A stretch of 64,000 bases of DNA from Christensenella sp. (GTDB taxonomy: Bacteria > Bacillota > Clostridia > Christensenellales > CAG-917): the NCBI GenBank assembly GCA_022009775.1, contig CP091723.1, forward strand, positions 992,001-1,056,000, in the 5' to 3' direction. Below are positions 52,239 through 61,439 of this stretch, piece by piece. The notes under the pieces were generated by a model. The model made no database searches and was not told the origin of the DNA. It worked only from the letters and a program-made list of their open reading frames with translations. How positions within the stretch are numbered: position 1 is the first letter of the stretch; every line of letters starts with the position of its first letter. A program made the translations under genes and the position numbers.

Positions 52239-54905
52239 ATGTCGCTTTTTAATGAAAACAAATTCAAACTTAAGAAAATCGAAAAGATTGCGGCTAAGGT
52301 CGAAGCACTTGCCCCGACTTATTCCGCTATGGACGACGACACTCTCGTTGCGCAAACCGCAGTGCTTAAAGACAGACTTGCAAACGGCGAAGATCTCGAT
52401 CATATTCTTCCCGACGCATACGCACTCGTGAGAGAAGCGGCGGAAAGAGTGCTCGGGATGCGCCATTTCCACGTGCAGATACTCGGCGGCATTGCGTTGC
52501 ATCAGGGCCGTATCGCAGAGATGGGCACAGGTGAAGGAAAGACGCTCGTTGCAACGCTTCCCGCGTATCTCAACGCACTCGCAGGCAAAGGCGTTCACGT
52601 CGTGACTGTCAACGATTATCTTGCGACTCGTGACGCCGCTTGGATGGGCAAGCTCTACAAGTTTTTGGGGCTCACTGTCGGCGTGGTCGTGCCCGGTATG
52701 AGTGCGGAAGATAAACGCAAGGCATACGAGAGCGATATAACGTATTGCACAAACAACGAACTCGGGTTCGATTTCCTTCGCGACAACATGGTCGTGAGAA
52801 AGCAGGACAAGGTGCAACGCGAACTCAATTTTGCAATCATCGACGAAGTGGACTCCATTCTTATCGACGAAGCGCGTACGCCGCTCATCATTTCGGGCAG
52901 GGGCGGAAAGTCGAGCGAACTTTATAAGAGCGCGGACAATTTTGCACGTCAATGCAAAGAAGGAGACGATTTCACAATCGACGAAAAAGAAAAGTCGATC
53001 ATGCTCACCGATCAGGGCGTCGCAAAAGCGGAAAGATTCTTCCATGTCGTCAATCTTACCGACCTTGAAAACACCGACCTTTATCATCACATTCAGGCGG
53101 CTCTCAAAGCGCATTTCATGATGAAGCGCGACAAGGACTATATCGTCAGCGACGGAGAAGTGCTTATCGTCGACGAGTTCACGGGACGTATCATGATAGG
53201 ACGTCGCTACAACGAAGGCTTGCATCAGGCAATCGAAGCGAAAGAACACGTTGCCATAAGAAGCGAAAACAAGACGCTTGCGACGATTACTTTCCAGAAC
53301 TTCTTCCGTATGTACAAGAAACTCTCGGGTATGACGGGTACGGCAAAGACCGAAGAAGACGAATTTGAAGGCATATATCGTCTCGACGTCGTCACGATTC
53401 CGCCGAACAAACCGTCGAGAAGAGTGGACGAACACGACCAGATTTATACCAAAGTCAGCGGAAAAATCACCGCAATCGTGCAGGATATAATTGACCATCA
53501 CGCAACGGGACAACCTATTCTTGTGGGCACGATAAGCGTTGAAAAGAGTGAAGAACTCAGCAATATTCTCAAAAGAAAAGGCATTCCGCACAACGTTCTC
53601 AATGCGAAATTTCACAAACAGGAATCCGAAATCATCGCACAAGCAGGCAGACTCAACGCCGTGACTATCGCAACGAACATGGCAGGTCGCGGAACGGATA
53701 TTATGTTGGGCGGCAATGCGGAATTTCAGGCAAAGCAAAAGATGGAAAAGGACGGCTATCCGCTCGAAGTCATCGAACTTGCTTCTTCTCCGCACGCAAG
53801 CAACGATCCCGAAATCATCGCCGCAAAAGAAGTGTACAAACACCATTACGACGCGTTCAAGGCAATTTGCGATCAAGAAAAAGAAAAGGTCGTCGCACTC
53901 GGCGGCTTGAGAATAATCGGCACGGAGCGTCACGAAAGCCGTCGTATCGACAACCAGTTGCGTGGCCGTAGCGGTCGTCAGGGCGATCCGGGCAGCACGG
54001 TGTTCTATATCTCAATGGAAGACGACATCGCGCGTATTTTCGGCGGCGACAGAATGAAAGCCATTGCCGAAACGATGAATCTCGGAGACGACGTTCCTAT
54101 CTCCAACGGCATAATCACAAAGCAAATCGAAAAGGCTCAAAGACTTGTCGAAGGCAGAAACTATTCGATAAGAAAACAGGTTTTGAGTTATGACGACGTG
54201 ATGAACGCACAGCGCGAACTTATCTACAAAGAACGCGGCAAAGTGCTTGACGGCATGGACGTTCACGAGCAAATTATGGACATGATAGACGACCTTGCAG
54301 AAGAAATCATCGGCTACTATGCCGACTACAAGACGGACTATCAGACGTGGGATTATCAGGCGTTCAACACTGCGCTCGAGAAGAAAATGCTTCCGCAAGG
54401 CACAAATCTTATGACGCCGGAACTTTGCTCTTGCTACGACGTGTACAAACTCAAAGAAGCGGTGCTCAAGATCGCGAACAAGGACTACAACGACAAGGTG
54501 GACGCTCTCGAAAAGGAAGGCTTTGACTTCAAAGAACTCGAAAGAGTGGTGCTTCTCAAGACCGTCGATTCCAAGTGGATGGACCATATCGACGCAATGG
54601 ACGCACTCCGTCGCGGTATCGGACTTCGCGGATACGGACAAAGAGACCCCGTCATTGCGTATCGCCAGGAAGGATGGGATATGTTTGAAGACATGGTGTC
54701 GAGAATACACTCCGAGACGGCGTCCATACTTTTAAAAATTCACGTCGAAAAGAGAGAAGACGGCGGCAAAGCCGAAGTGAGACAAAACATCGCAACCGCG
54801 CAAAAGAGCGTTGCTCAAAACAAAAAGGTGGGTAGAAACGACCCGTGTCCGTGCGGTAGCGGTCTCAAATATAAGAATTGCTGCGGAAAGAATCAACAAG
54901 CATAA
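52239..54905 (+). CDS. secA: protein translocase ATPase SecA
   Basis: 888 residues. Walker A region MGTGEGKTLVATLP, Walker B IIDEVDSILIDEARTPL, the DNQLRGRSGRQGDPGS motif VI region, and the C-terminal zinc tail CPCGSGLKYKNCCGK are all present. It drives preprotein export through SecYEG. AAAGGTG precedes the ATG. Single copy in this window; complete. Confidence 0.98.
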   Translation: MSLFNENKFKLKKIEKIAAKVEALAPTYSAMDDDTLVAQTAVLKDRLANGEDLDHILPDAYALVREAAERVLGMRHFHVQILGGIALHQGRIAEMGTGEGKTLVATLPAYLNALAGKGVHVVTVNDYLATRDAAWMGKLYKFLGLTVGVVVPGMSAEDKRKAYESDITYCTNNELGFDFLRDNMVVRKQDKVQRELNFAIIDEVDSILIDEARTPLIISGRGGKSSELYKSADNFARQCKEGDDFTIDEKEKSIMLTDQGVAKAERFFHVVNLTDLENTDLYHHIQAALKAHFMMKRDKDYIVSDGEVLIVDEFTGRIMIGRRYNEGLHQAIEAKEHVAIRSENKTLATITFQNFFRMYKKLSGMTGTAKTEEDEFEGIYRLDVVTIPPNKPSRRVDEHDQIYTKVSGKITAIVQDIIDHHATGQPILVGTISVEKSEELSNILKRKGIPHNVLNAKFHKQESEIIAQAGRLNAVTIATNMAGRGTDIMLGGNAEFQAKQKMEKDGYPLEVIELASSPHASNDPEIIAAKEVYKHHYDAFKAICDQEKEKVVALGGLRIIGTERHESRRIDNQLRGRSGRQGDPGSTVFYISMEDDIARIFGGDRMKAIAETMNLGDDVPISNGIITKQIEKAQRLVEGRNYSIRKQVLSYDDVMNAQRELIYKERGKVLDGMDVHEQIMDMIDDLAEEIIGYYADYKTDYQTWDYQAFNTALEKKMLPQGTNLMTPELCSCYDVYKLKEAVLKIANKDYNDKVDALEKEGFDFKELERVVLLKTVDSKWMDHIDAMDALRRGIGLRGYGQRDPVIAYRQEGWDMFEDMVSRIHSETASILLKIHVEKREDGGKAEVRQNIATAQKSVAQNKKVGRNDPCPCGSGLKYKNCCGKNQQA

Positions 54906-54984
54906 TCGATAGTTTATCATATCGAAACTTAAAGATAAAACCGCAGTATTGCAAACAAAACGGAATAACGGCAGGCAGGAATAT

Positions 54985-56094
54985 ATGTTAGATTACAACG
55001 AACCGAGAAACCAACTTAAAGAGATGCGCACGGAGATGGTGCGTGCCTACGAATCCATAAATCCCGAGAAAATGAGAGCAAGAATCGCCGAACTCGAGAA
55101 AGAACAAAACGCCGAAGGATTTTGGAACGATACCGACAACGCAAAGAAAGTGAGTCAGGAGATAAGCCAACTTCAAGGCAAAATCGACAAGTTTGAAAAG
55201 ATGATTGCACGCATCGACGATGCAATCGACACCGTTGATATCATAGAACTCGAAGGCGACGAAAGCGAAGACGAGAAACTTCTCACGACCGTTCACGATT
55301 TGGGCGAAGCGGTGGAGAGCCTTTCGCTTGCAACGCTTCTCAGCGGAAAATACGATGCACTCAACGCAATTCTTACACTCCACGCAGGCGCAGGCGGAAC
55401 GGAAGCACAAGACTGGTGCTCCATGCTTTATAGAATGTACACGCGTTATTGCGAACGTACGGGGTGGACTTGCACGGAACTCGATTATCTCGCAGGCGAC
55501 GAAGCGGGGATTAAGTCGGTCACTTTCAGAGTGGAAGGCGACAACGCATACGGATATCTCAAGGCGGAAAAGGGCGTTCACAGACTCGTCCGCATTTCTC
55601 CGTTCGATGCAAACGCAAGAAGACATACGTCTTTTGCGTCCCTTGAAGTCATGCCTGAAATCATTGATACGGCGGAAATCGAAATTCGCCCCGAAGATCT
55701 TAAAGTCGACACATATCGCTCGTCGGGCGCCGGAGGACAACACGTCAATAAAACAGAAAGCGCAATCCGTATAACACACATTCCTACGGGAATCATCGTT
55801 GCGTGCCAGAACGAAAGAAGCCAGATTCAGAACCGTGAAGTCGCAATGCAAATGCTCCGCTCGAAACTCATCGAAAAGCGTGAGCGCGAGCGTGAAGAAG
55901 AAGCCGCGCAAATCAGCGGTCAACTCAAAAAAATCGAGTGGGGAAGCCAAATTCGCTCCTACGTGTTCTGTCCCTACACCATGGTCAAAGACCACCGCAC
56001 AAACTACGAGACGGGCAACGTGCAAGCAGTTATGGACGGAGATCTTGACGGATTCATCAACGAATATCTCAAACTTTCGTCAATTCAAAAGTAA
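54985..56094 (+). CDS. prfB: peptide chain release factor 2
   Basis: 369 residues with the SPF codon-reading motif in ISPFDANARRHTSF and the catalytic GGQ in GAGGQHVNKTESA. The gene is one uninterrupted frame from the ATG at 54985 behind GGCAGGA; the programmed +1 frameshift at an early UGA, usual in prfB, is absent. It terminates translation at UGA and UAA. An A7 run at 55927-55933 is in frame. Confidence 0.96.
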   Translation: MLDYNEPRNQLKEMRTEMVRAYESINPEKMRARIAELEKEQNAEGFWNDTDNAKKVSQEISQLQGKIDKFEKMIARIDDAIDTVDIIELEGDESEDEKLLTTVHDLGEAVESLSLATLLSGKYDALNAILTLHAGAGGTEAQDWCSMLYRMYTRYCERTGWTCTELDYLAGDEAGIKSVTFRVEGDNAYGYLKAEKGVHRLVRISPFDANARRHTSFASLEVMPEIIDTAEIEIRPEDLKVDTYRSSGAGGQHVNKTESAIRITHIPTGIIVACQNERSQIQNREVAMQMLRSKLIEKREREREEEAAQISGQLKKIEWGSQIRSYVFCPYTMVKDHRTNYETGNVQAVMDGDLDGFINEYLKLSSIQK

Positions 56095-56115
56095 AACATA
56101 ATAAGCGTGATTGCT

Positions 56116-57144
56116 ATGAATAGTTTGCAAAACAAAGAAAATCTTACGGTGCTTGCCATCGAGTCGAGTTGCGACGAGACCGCTTGCGCAATCGTGAGAA
56201 ACGGCAGAGAAGTCGTGTCCAACGTCGTTGCGACGCAGATTGAAATCCACAGAAGATTTGGTGGAGTCGTACCCGAAATCGCAAGCAGAAACCATACGCT
56301 TGCAATAGAGAACGTCGTCAAAGAAGCACTTCTTTCCGCAAATATGACAAAGGACGATATCGACGCCGTTGCCGTCACGTACGGAGCGGGGTTGCTCGGC
56401 GCATTGCTCGTGGGAGTGAACTTTGCGAAAGCACTCGCTTATGCGTGGAAAAAGCCGTTGTTTGCCGTCTCCCACGTCAAAGGACATATCGCCGCAAACT
56501 ATATCGATTCGACGCTTGAACCGCCGTACCTTTGCTTGCTCGCAAGTGGCGGACATACCGCAATTGTAAAGGTGCTAGATTACGAACATCTTGAACTTAT
56601 CGCGCAGAGCAGAGACGACGCATGCGGAGAAGCGTTCGACAAGGTTGCAAGGGTTTTGGGATTGCCGTATCCCGGAGGACCTGAAATTCAGAAACTCGCA
56701 AGAGAAGGCAAAGCCGTTTACGATATGCCTAAACCGCATTTTTCGGATAGGGACGAATTGTATTTCAGTTACAGCGGTTTGAAAACCTACGTCATCAATC
56801 TCGTGCACAATCTCGAACAGAAAGGGCAGGAGATTCCCAAGGCGGACGTTGCTGCAAGTTTTCAAAAATCTGCCACGGCGCAACTCGTGGATACGCTCAA
56901 AATCGCTATAGAGCGCACGGGAATCAATAAGATTGCAGTTGCCGGCGGCGTCAGCGCAAACGAAGAATTGCGCGCGCGTTTCGACGACCTTGCAAAACAC
57001 GGGGCGGAAGTGCATTATCCGAAACTCAAGTATTGCACGGACAATGCGGCTATGATAGGCGCGGCGGCGTGTTTTATGATAAAAAGCGGCATGCAAGAGA
57101 GCGATTTGTCTCTCGACGCAAAAGCAACCGTGCCGCTAAAATAG
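56116..57144 (+). CDS. tsaD: tRNA threonylcarbamoyladenosine synthesis protein TsaD
   Basis: 342 residues from the ATG at 56116 (a GTG at 56107 is also possible). IESSCDETACAIV is the ATP-binding start, SHVKGHIAANY has the metal histidines, and GGVSANEELR closes the second domain. It transfers threonylcarbamoyl to A37 of ANN-reading tRNAs with TsaB and TsaE, which are not in this window. No Shine-Dalgarno sequence is visible; it starts 21 bases after prfB, so it is probably cotranscribed. Confidence 0.95.
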   Translation: MNSLQNKENLTVLAIESSCDETACAIVRNGREVVSNVVATQIEIHRRFGGVVPEIASRNHTLAIENVVKEALLSANMTKDDIDAVAVTYGAGLLGALLVGVNFAKALAYAWKKPLFAVSHVKGHIAANYIDSTLEPPYLCLLASGGHTAIVKVLDYEHLELIAQSRDDACGEAFDKVARVLGLPYPGGPEIQKLAREGKAVYDMPKPHFSDRDELYFSYSGLKTYVINLVHNLEQKGQEIPKADVAASFQKSATAQLVDTLKIAIERTGINKIAVAGGVSANEELRARFDDLAKHGAEVHYPKLKYCTDNAAMIGAAACFMIKSGMQESDLSLDAKATVPLK

Positions 57145-57196
57145 CGTGAGTAATCGCAAAAAGTGGCTCGAAATTAAAAATATTGCTAAAATTTCG

Positions 57197-57224
57197 TTGC
57201 CAAAATCGCATAATGTGATATAAT
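57197..57224 (+). promoter_or_regulatory. promoter of tRNA-Ala
   Basis: TTGCCA, 16 bases and TATAAT, about 45 bases before the tRNA. Confidence 0.8.
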
Positions 57225-57269
57225 AACCAAGCAAGCGAAAATTAGAGGCTGAAAGGCCGCGAAATTCGT

Positions 57270-57345
57270 GGGGATATGGCTCAGTTGGTAGAGCGTCGCG
57301 TTCGCAATGCGAAGGTCAGGGGTTCGAATCCCCTTATCTCCACCA
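57270..57345 (+). tRNA. tRNA-Ala (anticodon CGC)
   Basis: 76 bases including an encoded CCA. The acceptor GGGGATA/TATCTCC pairs with one G-T. D-arm GCTC/GAGC, anticodon stem TCGCG/TGCGA with loop TTCGCAA (anticodon CGC, reads GCG), and T-arm AGGGG TTCGAAT CCCCT are all intact. Confidence 0.95.
57325..57345 (+). repeat. tRNA 3'-end direct repeat, left copy (attachment-site-like)
   Basis: This 21-base stretch, the 3' end of tRNA-Ala with CCA, is repeated exactly at 57637-57657, as integrases leave after site-specific insertion. Confidence 0.8.
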
Positions 57346-57346
57346 C

Positions 57347-57379
57347 AAAAATATCGTACAAATGTACGATATTTTTTTT
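57347..57379 (+). terminator. terminator of tRNA-Ala
   Basis: ATATCGTAC/GTACGATAT with an AAAT loop and T8. Confidence 0.9.
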
Positions 57380-57636
57380 ATGTGGGATAGGGGATTCTCC
57401 ACGATTTCATCGTGGTGTTGCTTTGCAACATGAACCCCTGCGGGCTGATAACAAACGAAGAGAGACGCAAGCGCGTAGCATTTGCGGACATCGAGTGCAG
57501 TCTCATAGCCAACAAATCAGACACGAAGTGTCCGCGAAAGGCGCAGTGCAACGCACGATTTGTTGAGTGTAGACGCTCAGAGAAGTGAACAAGTTCACTC
57601 TCTTCGCTATTACGGAAGCGTCCAGGTCGCTTCCTA
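57380..57636. other. short segment between the duplicated tRNA ends
   Basis: 257 bases without a gene. It contains short inverted pairs: CCACGAT/ATCGTGG, TTGC/GCAA, GCGGACA/TGTCCGC, and GTGAAC/GTTCAC near the end. No integrase, ribosomal or tRNA signature. It may be the relic of a deleted element or a very small mobile cassette. Confidence 0.5.
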
Positions 57637-57657
57637 CGAATCCCCTTATCTCCACCA
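57637..57657 (+). repeat. tRNA 3'-end direct repeat, right copy
   Basis: Identical over 21 bases to 57325-57345. It is followed at once by a terminator, as expected for the original tRNA 3' end before the insertion. Confidence 0.8.
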
Positions 57658-57659
57658 GT

Positions 57660-57698
57660 CAGAATACAAGTTGAACCCCTCAACTTGTATTCTTTTTT
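57660..57698 (+). terminator. terminator after the right repeat
   Basis: GAATACAAGTTGA/TCAACTTGTATTC with an ACCCC loop and T6. Probably the ancestral tRNA terminator. From here to 57800 I see no gene. Confidence 0.85.
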
Positions 57699-57800
57699 AT
57701 GCTTTTTGGGAAAATTAAAGTTTCACGATGCAATAAAAAGGCTCGTTGACAAATATGCCTGTAATTTTGTCGTAACAAGAAATAGTCGTTGAATTTGAGT

Positions 57801-57835
57801 ATAATAAAAGCCCTGACAATCGTCAGGACTCTTTG
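57801..57835 (-). terminator. terminator of the AraC gene
   Basis: CCTGAC/GTCAGG with a GATT loop, followed on the minus strand by GCTTTTATTAT. Confidence 0.65.
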
Positions 57836-57914
57836 TTATCGGGCTTGTAAATCGTATCTCGATTCTGTCATTATATAGTATTATTTGATCAACCAAATAG
57901 TTTATTATAAGGTT

Positions 57915-58780
57915 TTAGATGGCTTTCATAAGGTGGAAATATTGCTTTGGAGTCAGGTCAAATTCCTTTTTGAAGGCGCGGAAAAAGTGGGTGTAGTCAG
58001 AGAATCCACAGCGCACGTAAACGTCAGTTATGGACAGACCTTGCTCAATCAATTCCTTGGACATAAGCAGGCGTTTTTTCAGGATATAACTGTGGGGTGA
58101 AACGCCGGTTTCTTCCTTGAAAAGGTGGGCAAAATAATACTTGTTGGTATACAGTGCGTTTGATATGTCGTCAAGGGTGATTGGCTCGGTTAGATGCTCG
58201 GAAATATACTCGATTGCACGGGATATAATCTCGGATTGTTCCGCCTGTTTTGCTTGCCTGTTTTTAAGATAATGAGCACCTAAAAGGGTGAGGGCGGTGA
58301 TGACGTGATTTTCTGCAGTCAAGTCCGCGCCAAAAGAGTTGGAGTTTTCATTTTCGATGACTGCAATAAGCTCGGTCACAAGTTTGTCAGAAAGAGCGGA
58401 GTTTCTCACAAGATAAGCACCCTTTTCCTTTGCCTTTTGAAAGCAGGTGGCAAGGTCGGTTGAGGGGGGAGGAAAGACGCTTGACGTAGGCAGGATTTAT
58501 CCACAGCACGATGCGGTCATAGGACTTGCTTCCGTCCTTGACGTTGGGTTGGTGCAGATAGTTTGGGGGGGATGAGCAAAACGTCCCCCGCTTGCAAACG
58601 ATATAGGCCGTCCTCAACGATATAATCAACTGCCCCCCCGATGAAGCAGTATACCTCATAAAAATCGTGGGAGTGCATCTCAACGGTTTTGAAATACTTA
58701 TCACGGTAAAGATTTACTTCGAAATCTTTCTTTGACATAAGCTGTGAAGATTGCCATTTTGTGGTGATATTTTCTCTCAT
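57915..58780 (-). CDS. AraC family regulator of the hexuronate operon (two frameshifts)
   Basis: About 287 residues after removing one base from each of two G runs, 58565-58571 (G7) and 58465-58470 (G6). The N-terminal cupin part has MHSHDFYEVYCFIGG, then GDVLLIPP joined to NYLHQPNV. The C-terminal double helix-turn-helix has ITLDDISNALYTNKYYFAHLFKEETG and VRCGFSDYTHFFRAFKKEFDLTP, the AraC signature. It is divergent from uxaC, so it probably senses a hexuronate or intermediate and controls that operon. Confidence 0.82.
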
Positions 58781-58786
58781 AATTCA

Positions 58787-58815
58787 ATTTTAATCCAATA
58801 CAGCAAGATTTGCAA
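58787..58815 (-). promoter_or_regulatory. promoter of the AraC gene, leaderless layout
   Basis: On the minus strand TTGCAA, 17 bases and TAAAAT, then six bases to the ATG. No Shine-Dalgarno sequence. Confidence 0.7.
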
Positions 58816-58827
58816 GTTATTTCGCAA

Positions 58828-58865
58828 TTTTGTCAATTTACTGACAAAAAATGCAGTAGTATAAT
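58828..58865 (+). promoter_or_regulatory. promoter and operator candidate of the hexuronate operon
   Basis: TTTACT, 17 bases and TATAAT (58860). A perfect inverted repeat TTTTGTCA/TGACAAAA (58828-58849, six-base spacer) covers the -35 box, a likely binding site for a regulator. About 100 bases separate it from the uxaC start. Confidence 0.65.
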
Positions 58866-58966
58866 ACAACTATAAAGTGAATATTATCTCATCCATGCAT
58901 ACGCCGTTGTGGTTGCAAAACGACCACAACGCTGCAAAAGACGCAACCTAAAAAAGGAAGAAAAAA

Positions 58967-60352
58967 ATGTTTTTTGACAATAAAGTTTTTCTTGAAAACG
59001 ACAAAGCAGTGGAACTTTACGAATACGCAAAGTCCCTGCCTATTTTTGATTATCACTGCCACCTTGCTCCCCAAGATATCCTTGGCGACAAGGTTTTTTC
59101 AAATTTGACGGAATTGTGGCTCAACGGCGACCACTACAAGTGGCGCATTATGAGAGCATACGGCGTTGACGAGAAGTTCATCACCGGTGACGGCGACGAC
59201 AAAGAGAAGTTTTTCCGCTTTGCTGAGGCTTTGCCTCACTTCATCGGCAACCCTGTCTATCACTGGGCACACCTTGAACTGAAAAAGTATTTTGACCTCA
59301 CTCTCCCTATTTGCCCTAAAAACGCAGAGGAGATTTGGACTCGCACCCTTGAAAAGATGGCTGACGGCAGTTTTTCTGCAAAGAAACTGATTGAACGTTC
59401 AAACGTTTGTGCAGTTGTCACCACAGACGACCCCGTTGACGACCTTTCCGCCCATAGAGCAATTGCAGGTGAAGACAACCCCTTCAAGGTGCTTCCTTGT
59501 TTTAGAGCAGACCGTCTCATCAACATCGACAAGCCTGACTATGCAGACTACGTCAAGAAACTGGGTGAAGTGGCAGGGGTTGAAATCAAAGGATTCAATG
59601 AACTTCTTGAAGCAGTTGAAAGACGCCTTGATTTCTTTGTGGCAAACGGCGCAACCGCAGTGGACATCGGCATGGAAGATTTCCCCTTTGGATACGGAGA
59701 CGTCAGTAAATGCGACGACATCATTAAAGATAGACTTGATGAAAAATTCATTGATGATGAAGACAAGGCGGAATTCCAGTTTACCCTTATGGCACACATT
59801 GCAAAGATGCTTCGTGACAGAGGCATGGTGATGCAACTGCACGTAGGTGTCATCCGCAACTGCAACACAGTCCTTTTTGACAGATGTGGCGTTGACGTGG
59901 GCGGTGACAGTGTGGCAAACGTCCTCAACGTCAACAATGCAAGGGATTTCCTTGACTACGTTGAGCAAAACGGAGGCCTTCCTAAGACAATAATCTACAC
60001 TCTGAATCCCACCGCCTATTATCCTCTTGCCACCCTCATCGGGGACTTCCAAGGAGGAGAAAGAGGCAAGATTCAACTGGGTGCAGCTTGGTGGTTTATG
60101 GACCATCGTGACGGCATAAAAGAGCAGATGAGAGTGCTGGCTTCAACAGGCGGACTTGGTCTTTTCAACGGTATGCTCACAGACAGCAGAAGCTTCACCT
60201 CATACGCTCGACACGACTATTTCCGCAGAATATTCTGCTCACTTGTTGGTGAGTGGGTTGAAAGCGGTGAATATCCCGACGACAAGGAAACCCTTGAAAA
60301 TCTTGTGAAAAACGTTTGCATTGACAATGCAAAAAAATATTTTGGAGTTTGA
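58967..60352 (+). CDS. uxaC: glucuronate isomerase
   Basis: 461 residues, the usual length. It has FDYHCHLAPQDI (metal-binding HxH), EIWTRTLEKM and the C-terminal RHDYFRRIFCSLVGEWVE. It converts D-glucuronate to fructuronate and D-galacturonate to tagaturonate, the first step of the pathway encoded by this operon. AAAGGAAGAA precedes the ATG. Intact. Confidence 0.97.
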   Translation: MFFDNKVFLENDKAVELYEYAKSLPIFDYHCHLAPQDILGDKVFSNLTELWLNGDHYKWRIMRAYGVDEKFITGDGDDKEKFFRFAEALPHFIGNPVYHWAHLELKKYFDLTLPICPKNAEEIWTRTLEKMADGSFSAKKLIERSNVCAVVTTDDPVDDLSAHRAIAGEDNPFKVLPCFRADRLINIDKPDYADYVKKLGEVAGVEIKGFNELLEAVERRLDFFVANGATAVDIGMEDFPFGYGDVSKCDDIIKDRLDEKFIDDEDKAEFQFTLMAHIAKMLRDRGMVMQLHVGVIRNCNTVLFDRCGVDVGGDSVANVLNVNNARDFLDYVEQNGGLPKTIIYTLNPTAYYPLATLIGDFQGGERGKIQLGAAWWFMDHRDGIKEQMRVLASTGGLGLFNGMLTDSRSFTSYARHDYFRRIFCSLVGEWVESGEYPDDKETLENLVKNVCIDNAKKYFGV

Positions 60353-60353
60353 T

Positions 60354-61405
60354 ATGAAACTGACTTTTAGATGGTATGGTCTTGGTGACAGAATCCCCCT
60401 TGACTACATAAGACAAATCCCCAATATGTACAGTGTTGTGACAGCAGTCTACGACGTGCCCGTAGGCGAAGTGTGGCCCAGAGAAAGCATTGCAACTCTT
60501 GTGAGAGAAGCAGAGGCTCACGGACTTAAAGCAGAAGTCATCGAGTCCGTTCCCGTCCACGAAGACATCAAACTTGGCCTCCCCACAAGAGACAAGTATA
60601 TCGCCAACTACTGCGAGAATATTCGTCGTCTTGGTGAAGTGGGTGTCAAGTGCATTTGCTACAACTTCATGCCCGTCTTTGACTGGACAAGAACACAACT
60701 GGACAAGTTGGCAGAAGACGGCTCAACAAGCCTTGTATACTACGGCGAACAACTCGACGGCAAGGACCCTTTGGTTGATGATATGAACTTGCCCGGTTGG
60801 GACGCAAGTTATCAAAAAGAGGACTTAAAACGTCTGTTTGAGCAATATAAAGCCGTGGATAGTGAAAAGTTGTGGGAAAACCTTGGCTACTTCCTTGAAC
60901 GCATAATCCCCGTTGCAGAGGAGTGTGGCATCAACATGGCAATCCACCCCGATGATCCACCGTGGGATATCTTTGGCCTGCCTCGTATCATCACCAACGA
61001 GAAGAATATCGACAGATTCCTCTCCCTTGTTGACAGCCCCAATAACGGTCTCACTTTCTGCACGGGCTCACTGGGTGCAGATAAAAACAACGACCTTGTT
61101 GCAATGGTCGACAAGTACGCAAAGATGGGCAGAATCCACTTTATGCACGTGAGAAATATCCGTGTCTTCGACAATGGATTTGAGGAGTGTGCTCACGACC
61201 AATCCGCAGGCACGCTTGACATCCTCGGCATTATGAAAGCCCTCTATGACAACAACTTTGACGGCTATCTCCGCCCCGACCACGGCAGAATGATTTGGGG
61301 GAAGAAGGCAAGCCCGGATACGGTCTTTACGATAGAGCACTGGGCGCAAGTTATATCAACGGCGTATGGGAAACCCTCAACAGATTCAACAAGCAGTCAA
61401 AATAA
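60354..61405 (+). CDS. uxuA: mannonate dehydratase (one frameshift)
   Basis: About 350 residues when one G is restored to the G5 run at 61297-61301; the frame then reads GEEGKPGYGLYDRALGASYINGVWETLNRF to a TAA at 61403. As written it would run into the next gene. The family start MKLTFRWYGLGDRIPL and the metal-site HPDDPPWDIFGLPRI and RPDHGRMIWG are present. It dehydrates D-mannonate to 2-keto-3-deoxygluconate. TTTGGAG precedes the ATG one base after uxaC. Confidence 0.93.
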
Positions 61406-61439
61406 ATCGAAACAAAACCCTAAAAGGAAAAGGATAATT

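Noticed and set aside
52134..53933. A 599-codon open frame antisense to secA
   Set aside because: It is a codon-bias shadow rich in Cys, His, Phe and Val; secA on the other strand is complete and certain.
57380..57636. A second, degraded tRNA gene before the right-hand repeat
   Set aside because: Only the last 21 bases match a tRNA; there is no D-arm or anticodon arm upstream.
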